64,000 nucleotides of DNA from Adiantum capillus-veneris. Its lineage: Eukaryota > Streptophyta > Polypodiopsida > Polypodiales > Pteridaceae. The notes beneath the pieces were generated by a model. It was not told the DNA's origin and ran no database searches. It saw nothing but the letters and a program-made list of their open reading frames with translations. Location: NCBI GenBank assembly GCA_014529385.2, contig CM043963.1, forward strand, positions 97,292,412 to 97,356,411, written 5' to 3'. Shown piece after piece: positions 11,921-23,083 of this stretch. The position numbers were made by a program, and so were the translations under genes. The first letter of the stretch is position 1; each line of letters opens with the position of its first letter.

Positions 11921-12191
11921 TGTGTCAGAAAAGTTACATAGATACAGTGCTATGTAAGTTTGGACTTGAGGATTGCAAACCTATTGCCACTCCCATGGAA
12001 ATAGGTTTAAAATTGAGCCTTCATGATGCTAGTGATCCTGCCGATGTCACTCTTTACCAAATTGTTGTTGGATGCCTTATTTATGTACATGCAACACAAG
12101 GGCAATATTCAATTTGTACTCACAAGTCAATAGATTTATGAATAACCTAGGGTCTAAGCATTGGTAGACTATCAAGTGGATCTTTTGGTAC

Positions 12192-12704
12192 TTGAGTGGC
12201 ACTTTACATCTTGGGTTTTTTTATCCCAAAGAGGGATTATTCCCACCAAATTTTCATGCTTTTTCAAGCTCAGATTGGGCTAGTTGTTTTGACACACAAG
12301 TGTCCACAAGTGGTTTTTGTTTCATGCTCGACAGTTTATGCATATCATGGTTGAGCAAGAAGCAACCTATTGTGGCCACTTCTAGTTGTGATGCTGAGTA
12401 CATGGCAGTCTTCACAGCTACGGTTGAGTGTGTATGGCTCAGATGTCTTATCGACACTGCCAACATCATCTACACTGATAGTCAGAGCACATTGGCAGCT
12501 GCGGGGAACCCAATGTTTCATGCTTGCACAAAGCACATTGACGTGCATTATCAGTATGTGAGGGAGAGACTCTTAGTAGGAGAGATTAGCTTGGCTTATG
12601 TGCCAATACAAGACAACCTTGCAGATCTTTTCACGAAGGCATTATCTTGTGAGAAGTTTGAATCTTTTTGCAAATCTTTGGGCTTATTCCCCTTTGTGGA
12701 TTGA
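12192..12704 (+). pseudogene. Copia RNase H remnant
   Basis: C-terminal RNase H of the Copia. It shows SDWASCFDTQVSTSGFCF, SKKQPIVATSSCDAEYMA, YTDSQSTLAAAGNP, HIDVHYQYVRE and the family's DLFTKAL ending. This is the longest continuous piece of the element. It is followed by 77 bp and then the 3' LTR. Confidence 0.9.
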
Positions 12705-12781
12705 TCATGTCCTCAAGTCATGGAACTTCCCTATACTCTATGTGTCAGACATTGTTCACAGCATCACTCCCAGATGAGATT

Positions 12782-12997
12782 TGTTACCATACATATGTGG
12801 TAGTGATGTGAGGACCGTCGAGGATTTTTTCCCCTCACTAGGAGGTTTTTTACCCCGTTCATTGTATATACACCCATAATTCTATGGCTATCTTATCTTT
12901 CATTGTGCACTAAGCAATACATTCTCTTTTTTGTGTGCCTTGAGCTTCTTCGTCTTCTCCAAGCTATGTGTGTTTCCCTACAACCCTATTTCCAACA
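12782..12997 (+). repeat. 3' LTR of the Copia
   Basis: It starts TGTTACCATAC and ends ...TTTCCAACA. The last 55 bp match 8447-8501. The start is inferred from the purine stretch before it and from the similar length of the neighbouring Copia LTR at 7925-8126. Confidence 0.65.
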
Positions 12998-13015
12998 CAA
13001 CCATGCTAAAGCAAG

Positions 13016-13375
13016 ATGTTTGGAGTGGCTCAAGATGTGAAGGTAAAGGTTATGGGAATTCAATACCTCATTGATTTCTTTGTGATGAAAGCAGGTGAGA
13101 ATTCTTACCCTCTCATTTTGGGGAGGTTGTGGTTGCTTGCAGTTGGGGCTAATCAGCATTGGGAGAAGGGAGGTTTCACATTGCCCAATCAAGAAAATGG
13201 TGGGAAAATGGTGCTTGATTTGAAGACCAAGGAGAGCCACTTTCATCCTGTGGTGTTAGAGGATGATAGAGGGGATTTGAGCACTCGTTATGAGTACGAG
13301 ACAAAATCGACCTATGATGAGGGCTCTACCAGGATTGAAGAGGAGGAGGAGAGCGATGAGGATCTATTGAAGTAG
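13016..13375 (+). pseudogene. Gypsy protease-region remnant
   Basis: The open stretch has VAQDVKVKVMGIQYLIDFFV and the family motif YPLILGRLWLLAVGA (commonly LLGRPWL). This marks the C-terminal half of the retropepsin region. An acidic tail follows (EEEEESDEDLLK). Upstream gag is missing unless 8176-8446 belongs here. Confidence 0.75.
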
Positions 13376-13689
13376 GACACAAATTTGTTCGAAGCTACAA
13401 CGGATTCCCCCAATTCCAATAAAGGTATGGAAGCTCTGGTTTGTGTTTTGGATGTGGTGGAAATAAAGGGCATGTTGGGTGAAGATCTAACCAAGGAAGA
13501 AAAGGAGGGTTATGTGGAGTTGTGTGCATTACACCCCAACATGTTTGCCACCAAGAACAAAGACTTGGGGGAGCTAAAGGGATGGAGCATTGAATTTTAT
13601 TCAAAGAGGGGTACAAGCCAAGAGCACAAAAGTTGTTGAGGTTGGAAGAGATTAAGAAGGAGGCCTTGTGGCAAGAGATCAACAAGTTA

Positions 13690-14460
13690 CTCAAGGTAGG
13701 TATTATCTATCCAATAAAGCAGTTTGAGTGGGTTTTACCTATTGTTATTACACCCAAAAGAATTGAAAGTGGAGAGTATGTGTAGACTATAAGCCATTGA
13801 ATGTTGCTAAAAAGCCAAATCACTATCCCTTGCAATTCTAGGATGAGATCTTGAACCAAGTAGCAAGGCATGAGAGATACTCCATTATGGATGGCCTTTT
13901 TAGATATTTCCAAATCGACATTGGTTTGGAGAATAAGGTGAATACCACTTTCATTTTGTCATGGGGGTGTTTTGCTTACCGCAGGATGTCTTTTGGTTTG
14001 GTGGATGCCTATGCGACATTTCAAGATTAGATGAACAAGGTGTTTGGGTCCATACTTGGGTAAGTTCATTAGAGTTTTTATGGACGATAATGTTTGCTAC
14101 AGTTCTAGGGCAAAGAGTTTGTCGAAGTTAAAGTTGTGCTTTCAAAGGCTAGATGAAAAGGTGGGCACTTAAATCAAAGAAGTTTAAGTTGGGTCAATTA
14201 CAAGCTCATTTACTGGGTCATGTGGTCTCACATAATGGAATAGAAGCCAATTCAAAAAAGGTGAAGGCTTTGCTTTTGAAGGAACCCCCAACCAATGCTA
14301 CAATTTTGGCTTTATTTGTGCACAAGATCAAGTATTTTACCAGGTTCTTTTGGATGCTTTTGCAGTATGTGTACCCTCATAAAAAGTTGACTCGTCAGGT
14401 TCATGGTTTCCATTGGACTGAAGATGCACAGGTGGCTTTGACAAAGTAAAGCAGATTCTT
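13690..14460 (+). pseudogene. Gypsy reverse transcriptase remnant
   Basis: RT blocks are visible in several frames: WVLPIVITPKR, DYKPLN, YSIMDGLFRYFQIDI, RRMSFGLVDAYATFQ, FMDDNVCYS, and GHVVSHNGIEANSKKVKALL. These follow the order of the Ty3/gypsy RT. Broken. Confidence 0.85.
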
Positions 14461-15350
14461 TTTTCCAGTTGGCCAATGGTTTGTCCATCTAATAAAGAGG
14501 ATGAGTTCTATGTTTCCATGATGGTAAGTACGGTTACCATTGGTGCTTTGTTGATGTAGAAGGTGGGTAAATGTTATAAGCCAATCTATTTTGATAGCCA
14601 TGTGATTAGCCCTGGAAAAAGTTCATACACATAGGCTGAGAATGGGTGTTGACTTTGGTGTTTTCATGTTGCAAGTTTACAAGTTTAAAGTGCATTTGAT
14701 CGTTTGAAAATTTTATGTTCTAGCATCTAACAATTTGTTACCTGAGGTGGTGGTTCACCTAAAGCTAGGGAGGCATATTTGGAAGTGGGTGCGTGAGTTG
14801 CAAGAGTTCGAGTTCTAGTTCAAAACTGATCATACTATTAAGTCGCATTTGGTGGACATTCAAGTGAACAAAGAGGCGGATCTAGCAATGTATCCAAGGG
14901 TGGTGAAAGGAGATATCAAAGAGGAGACTGATTTGGAAGAAGCCTTCACTATGTGGTTCGAGGGTGCCTACAAGAGGGTAGTACAGAAAGCAAGAGGAGG
15001 TGTAATTATATAGGACCCACAAGGTAAGATGATCTTCTCTAAATCTTATGACGTGGAAGACATTCACACAAACAATGAAGCAAAATACTTGACTCTCCGT
15101 TTGGGACTAAAGAAGTGTGTTGAGTTTGGCATTTCCAGGTCAAGGGTGATGCCCTCTTAGTCATTAAGTAGCTCTTGGGTCAGTGGTAAGTAAAAAGGGA
15201 TTCTCTCAAAAATTTGTTTTTTTTAATTATAAAGATGTTGTTGAAGTGTTTTGAAGCAATGCAATTTAAGCATGTTAGAAGGGAGAAGAATCAAGAAGTG
15301 GATCAGTTGGCTAGCAGTCACGTGCAAGCTCATGTAGTTGGTTTATATGT
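14460..15350 (+). pseudogene. Gypsy RNase H and second RNase H-like remnant
   Basis: The first RNase H is weakly preserved (14.47-14.85 kb). From about 14.94 kb a second RNase H-like domain is readable: FEGAYKRVVQKARGGV, NNEAKYLTLRLGLKKCVEFG, and FKHVRREKNQEVDQLAS, which is the usual C-terminal block. Two RNase H domains in tandem point to the Tat group. Confidence 0.65.
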
Positions 15351-15550
15351 GGTACCTACCATGTATGCATGTACAGAGACTTTAAAAGACATTGATTTTT
15401 TTTTTAGCACAGGTCAATATTTGGAAGACTTGTCCAAGTTGCAAAAGAGGAGGATTGTTCAAAAGGCTCTCAAATTCACTTTGGTTGGCAAAGATTTGAT
15501 GAATTATGGTCAAGATGGAGTACTAGAAAGAGTCCTCTACAAAGAGGAAA

Positions 15551-16510
15551 TTGGTATGGTTTTGGAGCAGTGCACTTCATGAGCAAAGTGGACATCAAGG
15601 GAAGGATCAAATACTTTTTTGTGTTCTTAGAGCTGGTTTTTTGTGGCCATCTATTGTGCGAGATGTGCACTATAGGTGCAAGACATGCCATGAGTGTCAA
15701 ACCATGGGGGAAAGACGACTAGTAGCAGAGCCACAAGGGGCTCTCATAGCTCAAAATTCATTTGAGAAGTGGGGTTTGGATGCTATTGGTCCACTACCCA
15801 AATCAGCAAGCGGCAAGAAATACATAGTGGTGGCTATTGGCTATCTTACCGGGTGCTTGAATCTAAAGCAGTAAAAGAAGTAAATGTTCACATGGCTGCT
15901 CAATTTGTTTTTGATCGCATCGGTTGTCGGTTTAGAGTGACTTGGTTTCTCATTTTTTATCGTGGTCAAGGTTTTTGAAGTAAATTGGTGCAGAAATTAG
16001 TGGAGAAGTGAGGTATTCAATAGAAGTTTTCTTCTCCTTATCATCCACAGTGCAATGGTTTGGTTGAGATTGCGAATGGAGAGATAGTCAAGATGCTCAC
16101 CAAAGTTGGTCTATGGTAGAGAGGTGGTATTTCTAGTACATGTTCAGTTGGGTGTGTTAAAAGGTATGTGGAGGATTTGGAGAACTCATCAAGATGTTTT
16201 GCATTACAAGATCTTCCGTCTTGAAGCCTTAAGGATGGATATTGAAGCAGCAACGGATTTCTATGTGAAGCAGAAGGAGAAAAGAGTTGCAAAGTTCAAT
16301 CAGCACTTGCCAGAGAAGCAAATAGAGAAGGGTGATTTGGTGATGAAGTATGAGAACTACCTTGACTTTATGTTCTAGAAGAAGTTCAAGAAGAAGTGGA
16401 CAAGACCGTACAAGGTACATCAGGCTTTTCCCAATGGTACCTACCGATTGATGAGGATAAATAGTCAATTTCTCAAACACAGGGTGAATGGTGTACATCT
16501 CAAGCTATAT
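15551..16510 (+). pseudogene. Gypsy integrase remnant
   Basis: The zinc site H...H....C..C is seen as SGHQGKD...YRCKTCHECQ. The core follows with WGLDAIGPLPKSASGKKYI and, near 16.04 kb, YSPHPQCNGLVEIANGEIV. The C-terminal part near 16.38-16.45 kb has KKWTRPYKV, similar to the GPY/F module. Broken. Confidence 0.85.
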
Positions 16511-16717
16511 TTTGAAATAGACTTGGTGCTTGCAGTGCATCAAGTATTGATCATGGGGGTTGGACAACCCACCTAGATGGAAATTATCTACACCAAGAAT
16601 AAAACTTTGTACATATGGTAGCGGTTTCTTGTTTAGCTCACAATGTTTCCTAGTTTTGTAGTTTCTAAAGTTCAGTAGACATGTTTTTCATTTAACATAA
16701 ATGTCAACAAGGGGGTT

Positions 16718-17654
16718 TGTCAATGATGGTGCAGCAAAAGTTGGTCAATGCTGCAAAGCAGATGTCAAAGTCGAGGGCACATGAAGGGTAGCGGATGTGT
16801 ATGCTTTATATGGGTTTTTGAGCCAATATTCCTTTCCGAGGTGCCTATCAAAGGTGGCTGGTCAAAGTACTAAAAGTGAAAAAATGGAAATGCTAGAGGT
16901 GGCCTTCGATGTGTTCTCCAAGTTGGTTCAGACGGCTCCTCAATTGGAGCTACGGAGTGTAGGATGTGGTGGTTTGAGTGTAAAAGTGGTTTGCAGATTC
17001 CCACCGGATTGGATAGTTGCGAATAGATGGCTAGAGTAGATGTGATTGCATGGACTTAAAGTGTTTGATCTATGGTGCATGTTGATCTTTTTGGATCAGC
17101 AATCGGAGTTTGGATGGCCTAGTTATGAGCTATTGAGGTTTTGCTAGGGGCCGATTACGTGCCAGTTTGACTGCCTTGATAGACGTGCCATCAGGTGGTT
17201 TTTTTATCTCGCCAAGGTTTGTACAAACAATGAGAAGCATATGGAGCTAGCAAGAAGTTATAAGGAATCAATCAAAGCTCGGAGTGCAAAGATCCTAAAG
17301 GTCGAAGATGAGGGCAGGTGCAAGGAGAATGGCATCGGATGACTTTTGGGCTCGTCCTCGAGAACACAAGGAGGTTGGAGTGCAGAGACACTGCTGGGAG
17401 TCAAAGGCTAAAACCCAAGCAATTGAATGGTTTTTACTGTGGGTCCATCTAGCAGGTGTGCAGGAAGTGGGAGAAATTCAGAGTGGGGACAAAAAATGAT
17501 TTTTTGAAGCTTTGTTGAGAGATTTTTCTTTTTGAAGTTTAAGAAGGAGAATTTTGGAGCCGCTACGTGGCGGTGGGATGAACCCACATGGTGTGCAGGA
17601 ATTGGAAACCTCACACTACACATGTTAGGAGGGTACCCTCCCATTGTGTATCAA

Positions 17655-17709
<55 letters not shown>

Positions 17710-18620
17710 CTATCAAGCTAGTTGTGGCATGGCGTTGTCCTGACGTTGCGTAGGTGGCGTGCGGGTAGCAATGCCATTCATCAACGGTTTGGTGGCATTC
17801 CGGTGGTGTTGCCCAGTGCACGTGGCTCTGGTCAGTAGTTCGTAGACACCCAATTGGGGCTCTTTCACATGGGGGTGCCCACAAGCCCCTTTCCTTTTTA
17901 TGGAGGATAAACGGGTGCCGCCCTCCCAAAATAGGGGACCTAACTTGCGTGCAGCAATAAGAAAAACCGGATTCTAAAAAAGTAGTGGATCGTGTGTGTC
18001 ATGCAAGAATTTGGACGCGCGTACGGAGGAGAAGAGAAGTGCTAAAAGAGAAAAGTTTCTTCAAAGGAGAAGAGAAGTGCTTGAAGAGAAAAGTTTCATC
18101 TTCTATAAGAAGCCCCCTTTTTTGCCGTTTTGGACAGCAATTGTGCAAAATCAAGGAAGGTGAAAAAGAATCTTTGTACACATTGTTTTGGTGAAGAAAT
18201 AAATTTTCAATTGTCCCTATTGTCAATCTATCCGTCCCCCTTTCTCTTTTTCATCGTTTTTTACTTTGTGTTGGTGCCGGTGCGTCAGTGTGTGGTTTTT
18301 GAACAGTGTGTGGTGGTGCAGAGATGGAGAGAAGTGTGTTGTGCAATAGTCGTGTGTTTGGTTAAATTATTGTGGATATCTTGCAAGCACGGATCTCTCA
18401 AGGTGTGTATATGCTCGTTTGTGTGCAACATAAGGCTCGTTGGTTCACATGTGAAAACCTTGTTGTTTTAAAGTTGTTATTGAGTGGATTGGGGTGTTGT
18501 GATTATGAAGGGCTATAGAGTGGCAAAATCTGTGAGTATTTCTAGGTGTATTAGTATTTTCCCTCTCTAATGTATTAAAGTGGCATATAAAACTACCTTG
18601 AACACTACATAATTCAACAC
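16718..18620 (+). repeat. 3' LTR of the Tat-like Gypsy (end uncertain)
   Basis: It begins TGTCAATGATGG right after a polypurine tract. It includes a GA run (17656-17708), a TATA box at 18104 (TATAAGAAG) and AATAAA near 18198. Short open frames inside it (for example 16797-17039) have no recognised domain. An LTR of 1.5-1.9 kb would suit the Tat lineage. The ...CA end is a guess. Confidence 0.5.
17656..17708. repeat. (GA)n microsatellite
   Basis: GA dinucleotide run with one TA interruption, inside the Gypsy 3' LTR. Confidence 0.95.
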
Positions 18621-18649
18621 TACCCATGGAATTGTAATTGTCTACATTA

Positions 18650-21600
18650 AGAGTAGCACATCAATTTGAATGTACTACATATGGATTGTCAAAAAGAGTT
18701 GATAGTTTAGAAAACCTGGATGATCAAAACTCATAGCCGTTGTTCACATGTATGCACAAAAATGACAGGAAAACAAGGTGAAAGTTCACTATGGCCTACA
18801 TAATAAGGCTATGAGAAGAATTCAACAATAAAAAGTTTCTCTGTGAGAGAAAACAAGAATGTGACGCTAATTTTTTAAAGCATTTTTTATCACAATCAAA
18901 TATTATATGTTTTGAAAAAAAATGCAACAATAAACTATTTAGACTACAATATATTCCAAAAACATAAAAAACAATGTTTGAAAACCCACTTGGAAGCATT
19001 GTAGCAAATTGAGAAAAAAAAGGTAGAAGATAACAAGAAAGATTGTGTGTAACCCAATATTCAATAGCCGTCTTTAAAGAGAGAGGTACACAAATGTAAA
19101 TACCTCTGGCAGAGACCTAGAAGAAATATTTAAAAACAACGCTTTTTGCCACATGGCACTAATCCACAAGCTTTATCCAATGGTCCACAATCGCACCAAA
19201 AATCCAATGCTTTACTAAGGACTCCTTATGTACTCCAAAAAGTTCTTTCATTCTCATTTACTAATGAAAGAGTTCAAAAAATTGAGACTTTTAGGAAGGA
19301 GACATACTTTTAACATCAAAAACAAAGGAAATGAACCATTTTTTTTATAGAGGATGTCTCACTAAGTAGAGTGATAAAGCTAGCCACTTTGGATGGAAAT
19401 GGAAGCGATATAGTATAGACTAGGCATAAAAAGAAGCTCACTTGTGGATATCAGAAAGAAAATGTAGGATCTTGCAACAAGATTAGTTAACTATACATAT
19501 ACACCAACTCACTCCTCTTTATGAACTATTTGAAGGCATGGACATGAGGACTTGGCTTCTTGCTTCTCTTACTCGTATCTCCCTCATATGAAGTGCTACC
19601 ACAATAATGTGACTTGCACTATGAACATAATTGAAAGCTCTTGAATTCAAGGTAAGATCTTGTTTCTGTAATTTTTTGTGCGGCCAACACTTCTGTTAAA
19701 TTAGCTCGTTGTACTTATTTTATGCATCTCTGGGATAGAGACCCCTTAGAAGAATCTATAAAGTGCATTGGATGTCAAAATCTACTTGCTTAAAATAAAC
19801 TATTATTGATAATCTCTTTTTAATCCATGCATTGGTTTGAATTTTGAGACCATAAGAATATACTATTAGGGCTTGCTTACCTACAAAGTAAGTTTGGTTT
19901 CATTTTGTATATTGTAGCTCAAGGAAACACACATTTGAGCTTGCTGTTAGAATAGAAGCTTTTAGTATCTCATAAACCCTTCAGAACCTAGTCATTAAAG
20001 AGATTGAAGACCTCTTCTAGCCTCCACACACTAGTCCTTTTGTAGCCTCCTTACAATTGTCAAATCAGCTACATTTCATGGATTGACAATTTTGATACGT
20101 GGTTTTCATTGTTTTGTATTTGATATAACATAACCGAATCAATATTTAGACAAGAATTCACTAGCTTTAAGTAATTGGCATACTTGTCAAGTGGAGTTGG
20201 CCTACCATTAAGGGTGAAGGGATTTAGGTGCACCTGCTATGGTTTAACCTCTATGACATGCAGTTCTGGGTGTGTGGATGATATCCCGCAAAACTAGCTG
20301 ATGCAAAGTATAGTTTGAGAAGAAAATGCTTGCAACAAATTAAAGATTTTGAGAGTTTCTAGTTTGTCCTTTGTCAATTGGATGAAAAATAATTGTAAGT
20401 AAGCCATGCCCTAATGTGAAAGGACGTGTGTTTCCTCAAGCAATGTCAAAGAGTATAAAAACTATGATGATTATGGTTGACCTTTGCACTAAAAGCGAAA
20501 ATTAACCTTAAAAAAGAGACGTGTATTTGTGAAACTAGCATCCATGGACAACAATAGGCACTCTTGTGGACACTCATATAGTTTTTAGGGTTCCTTTTTA
20601 CCTTTTTGTTTTAGTGCAAGGACGTATTTATATTTTCAATGGCTCTCAAATAGGCAATGAATACTCGATTGTGATTAAGTGGCACTTTTGTGGTGATTGA
20701 CTTGAAATGTTTTACATACAATCTATACTATCTATAATGGGGGAAGGGATTCCAGTCCCTCCCCACGAACACATGGTGCAATTTGCTTGCTCTGGCCAAT
20801 GTGGCCTGCAAACCCGACAACCCGACCACACTAGTGGTAGTAACAAGTGCTAACCCAAAGTTTATTCCAAGGTTAATATCCTCTTAAAAGGAGCACCACT
20901 TCACGTTAATTCCACACATTAGGCAAAAAGAGTGTTACATGGATAAAATAAATGCTGATTGGAAATTGGAATGAGCTTTGTCATGCATGAATCATGATCG
21001 AGTTTATCATCCGGTGTCCAAATTCTATAACTCTTGCACTAATTAAAGTTCAATGAGGTTTGAAAAGCATATAACTTTCCGTTAAAAATGTCACATGTTC
21101 AATGTACACACGTATGCAAGCATCCTATGAATGGGAAAAATCATTATTTTCACACTAAGAATCATCCAATAGGGAGGAGTGGAGATTGATTCTATTCCAC
21201 CTAAAAACAATTGCGAGATCCTCGTGTGGCACGTGGATACCAATAAGAATGTAAAGCCATATTTGTTGGTCAATCTACATGACTTTTTTGATAGTAATCC
21301 CATCTACAATAATGAAATTTAAGTATGTGTATGTACGCGCACGGCCTCGCTCGCGCTAGAAAACAATTTTTCCTGAAAATTGCTTTTGGGTGCAAAAGGG
21401 GCCATGCTTGATTCCTAGTGGCTTTCAAGTTGTAATAAATAAATAAGATATATGCTTCTTTAATAGTGAAAATACCATTTTTGGCCTTGCCCCTTATGCA
21501 TTACTTGGCCCTTTATTTAATGTAGCTTTAAAGGGATATTTATTAGTGCATAAGATTTGAAAATAACTTATCTACTGACATAATATGGTGGAAGGGGGAG

Positions 21601-23050
21601 CCCTTGACACGTGTCGCAATCTGTGACCTGAAGGCTAAAGTCCAAAACAAAAACAAACCCCTTTGCACGCGATAAAGAGGGAGAGAGGGGGGGAGAGAGA
21701 GGCCGCCTTCGGCGGGTGGCCGTACTAGTCTTATATACATTTCAACTTCTATACCATGCACAATGTTTGAGTTGGACTCTTTCAAATTTCAATGCACTTT
21801 TTACATTTAAGAAAACGCTCCACAACATGGCAAGCTTGAAGGTCAATCGTGCAAGATTTTATTAAAAAAAAGGTGATTGAATTAGATCTTTGCATTGACT
21901 TCACTAGCCTATGCCCTTTTGAGATAGTCAATTTCTTGAATCAGATGAACCTCTTTGTTGAAAAAAGAATCCTACACCTTTTAAAAAGTCGTCTCACCAA
22001 TTGGCCATGTGAGCATCAGCACAAGTTGTGCCTCCCTTAGGCTACCAATTTTGTAGCTTTCTTGGTAAAAAGTTCCTTTGTGAAAACTCCCAAAAAAGAA
22101 GTATTGCCGATGTAATTTGTATCTTGTATTAGACATCATATGTGAAGAACTCCAACAAGCTAGCTTCGTTGGTTGAGTACGTGACTTTCTTGACTTGAGT
22201 CATCTGTTCGAATGCGACCAGGCGACCCTGTGTGCTCATAAAGATGTTTGGTTCAACTCGCACAGGATTTGTGCGATTGGAACAAAAAAAGAACTCCAAC
22301 AAGCCACACACATGCATCCAATCCATCAATTGTGATGGACCAAAAAGTGACCCGCTCAACCACACAAACATGCATCTAATCCATCAACTGTGATGGGCCA
22401 AAAAGTGAGCCACTCAACCTCACAAATCAAAAGAGCATTTTGGTGTGGGATAAAGAGGTGGCCTCTATAATACCTTCCATTACCACAATAACAATAGGAA
22501 GGGAAGTTCAATTCAACTCAAAAAAGGGACATGATCAGATATTTTCCCCACCAAAACTCCCCACAAACACCCATTTGCTCTCACCATCTATGCATGAATA
22601 GATGCAAGTGATAATTGTATAGGTAGCTACACGTCTTTAGATGAGTTCCTTGAATCAAACTACTAGTACATTTTATTATTACAAAATGAAAAGAGATACC
22701 ATTTATGAGATAGAAAAACTCGCCATCTACACTTTTCTTTAAAGACAATAAAGAAAATGAGAGCCCTTTGTCACCTCCACGTGTCAAAGCTAGGGCTCTT
22801 CCTCTGCATCATGGCCAGCATGGCCGTCACCAAAAATGGCTCGCCATCCACTACCGTGGATCAATCACAGAACCTTCACTCCAATGCACTAGTGGAGAAA
22901 GATCTTGGAATGTCGTCTCTTGGCATGGGTTAACCACAAAGAATACCCAACAGGGACAGGGTAAAGAAGCTCTTGTTTTTTTTCAGTGAATGCATATCGA
23001 GAGCCTCTCTCATGATGCAATAACCTATGTTTGCAACAATTGAGGGCATA
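18650..23050. other. long non-coding stretch
   Basis: AT-rich sequence without a recognised coding domain on either strand. Only simple features are visible: a purine tract (21676-21703) and a 58-bp tandem duplication (22311-22427). All short open frames here lack protein-like composition. It is probably decayed repeat sequence. Confidence 0.5.
22311..22427. repeat. 58-bp tandem duplication
   Basis: Two adjacent copies starting CATGCATCYAATCCATCAA, at 22311 and 22369. They differ at several positions. Confidence 0.85.
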
Positions 23051-23083
23051 CATTGGGAACATGTTGAGGAAACATGTTGATTA

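Larger units (their letters stand above)
8447..12997 (+). mobile_element. Copia retrotransposon, nearly full length, broken
   Basis: Plus-strand Ty1/copia element with the order gag, protease, integrase, reverse transcriptase, RNase H. A 55-bp stretch of LTR end (8447-8501) is followed by the primer-binding site TTGGTATCAGAGCAGG (8503-8518). The same 55 bp recur at 12943-12997 with a few transitions. The 3' LTR probably starts at 12782 (TGTTACCATAC), after an AGATGAGAT purine stretch, giving about 216 bp. The coding region carries many breaks and cannot be active. Only the end of the 5' LTR is recognisable. Confidence 0.9.
12998..18620 (+). mobile_element. Gypsy (Tat-like) retrotransposon, broken
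   Basis: Plus-strand Ty3/gypsy element starting directly after the Copia 3' LTR. Domain order: protease, reverse transcriptase, RNase H, a second RNase H-like domain, integrase, then a purine tract (AACAAGGGGG, 16706-16715) and a long 3' LTR from about 16718. A second RNase H between the first one and integrase is characteristic of the Tat lineage. The LTR holds a GA microsatellite, a TATA box and a possible AATAAA signal. Its right end near 18.6 kb is not fixed. Many breaks. Confidence 0.8.

Noticed and set aside
16797-17039. 80-codon open frame after the Tat-like Gypsy integrase
   Set aside because: It lies right of the polypurine tract, inside the LTR, and has no recognised domain.
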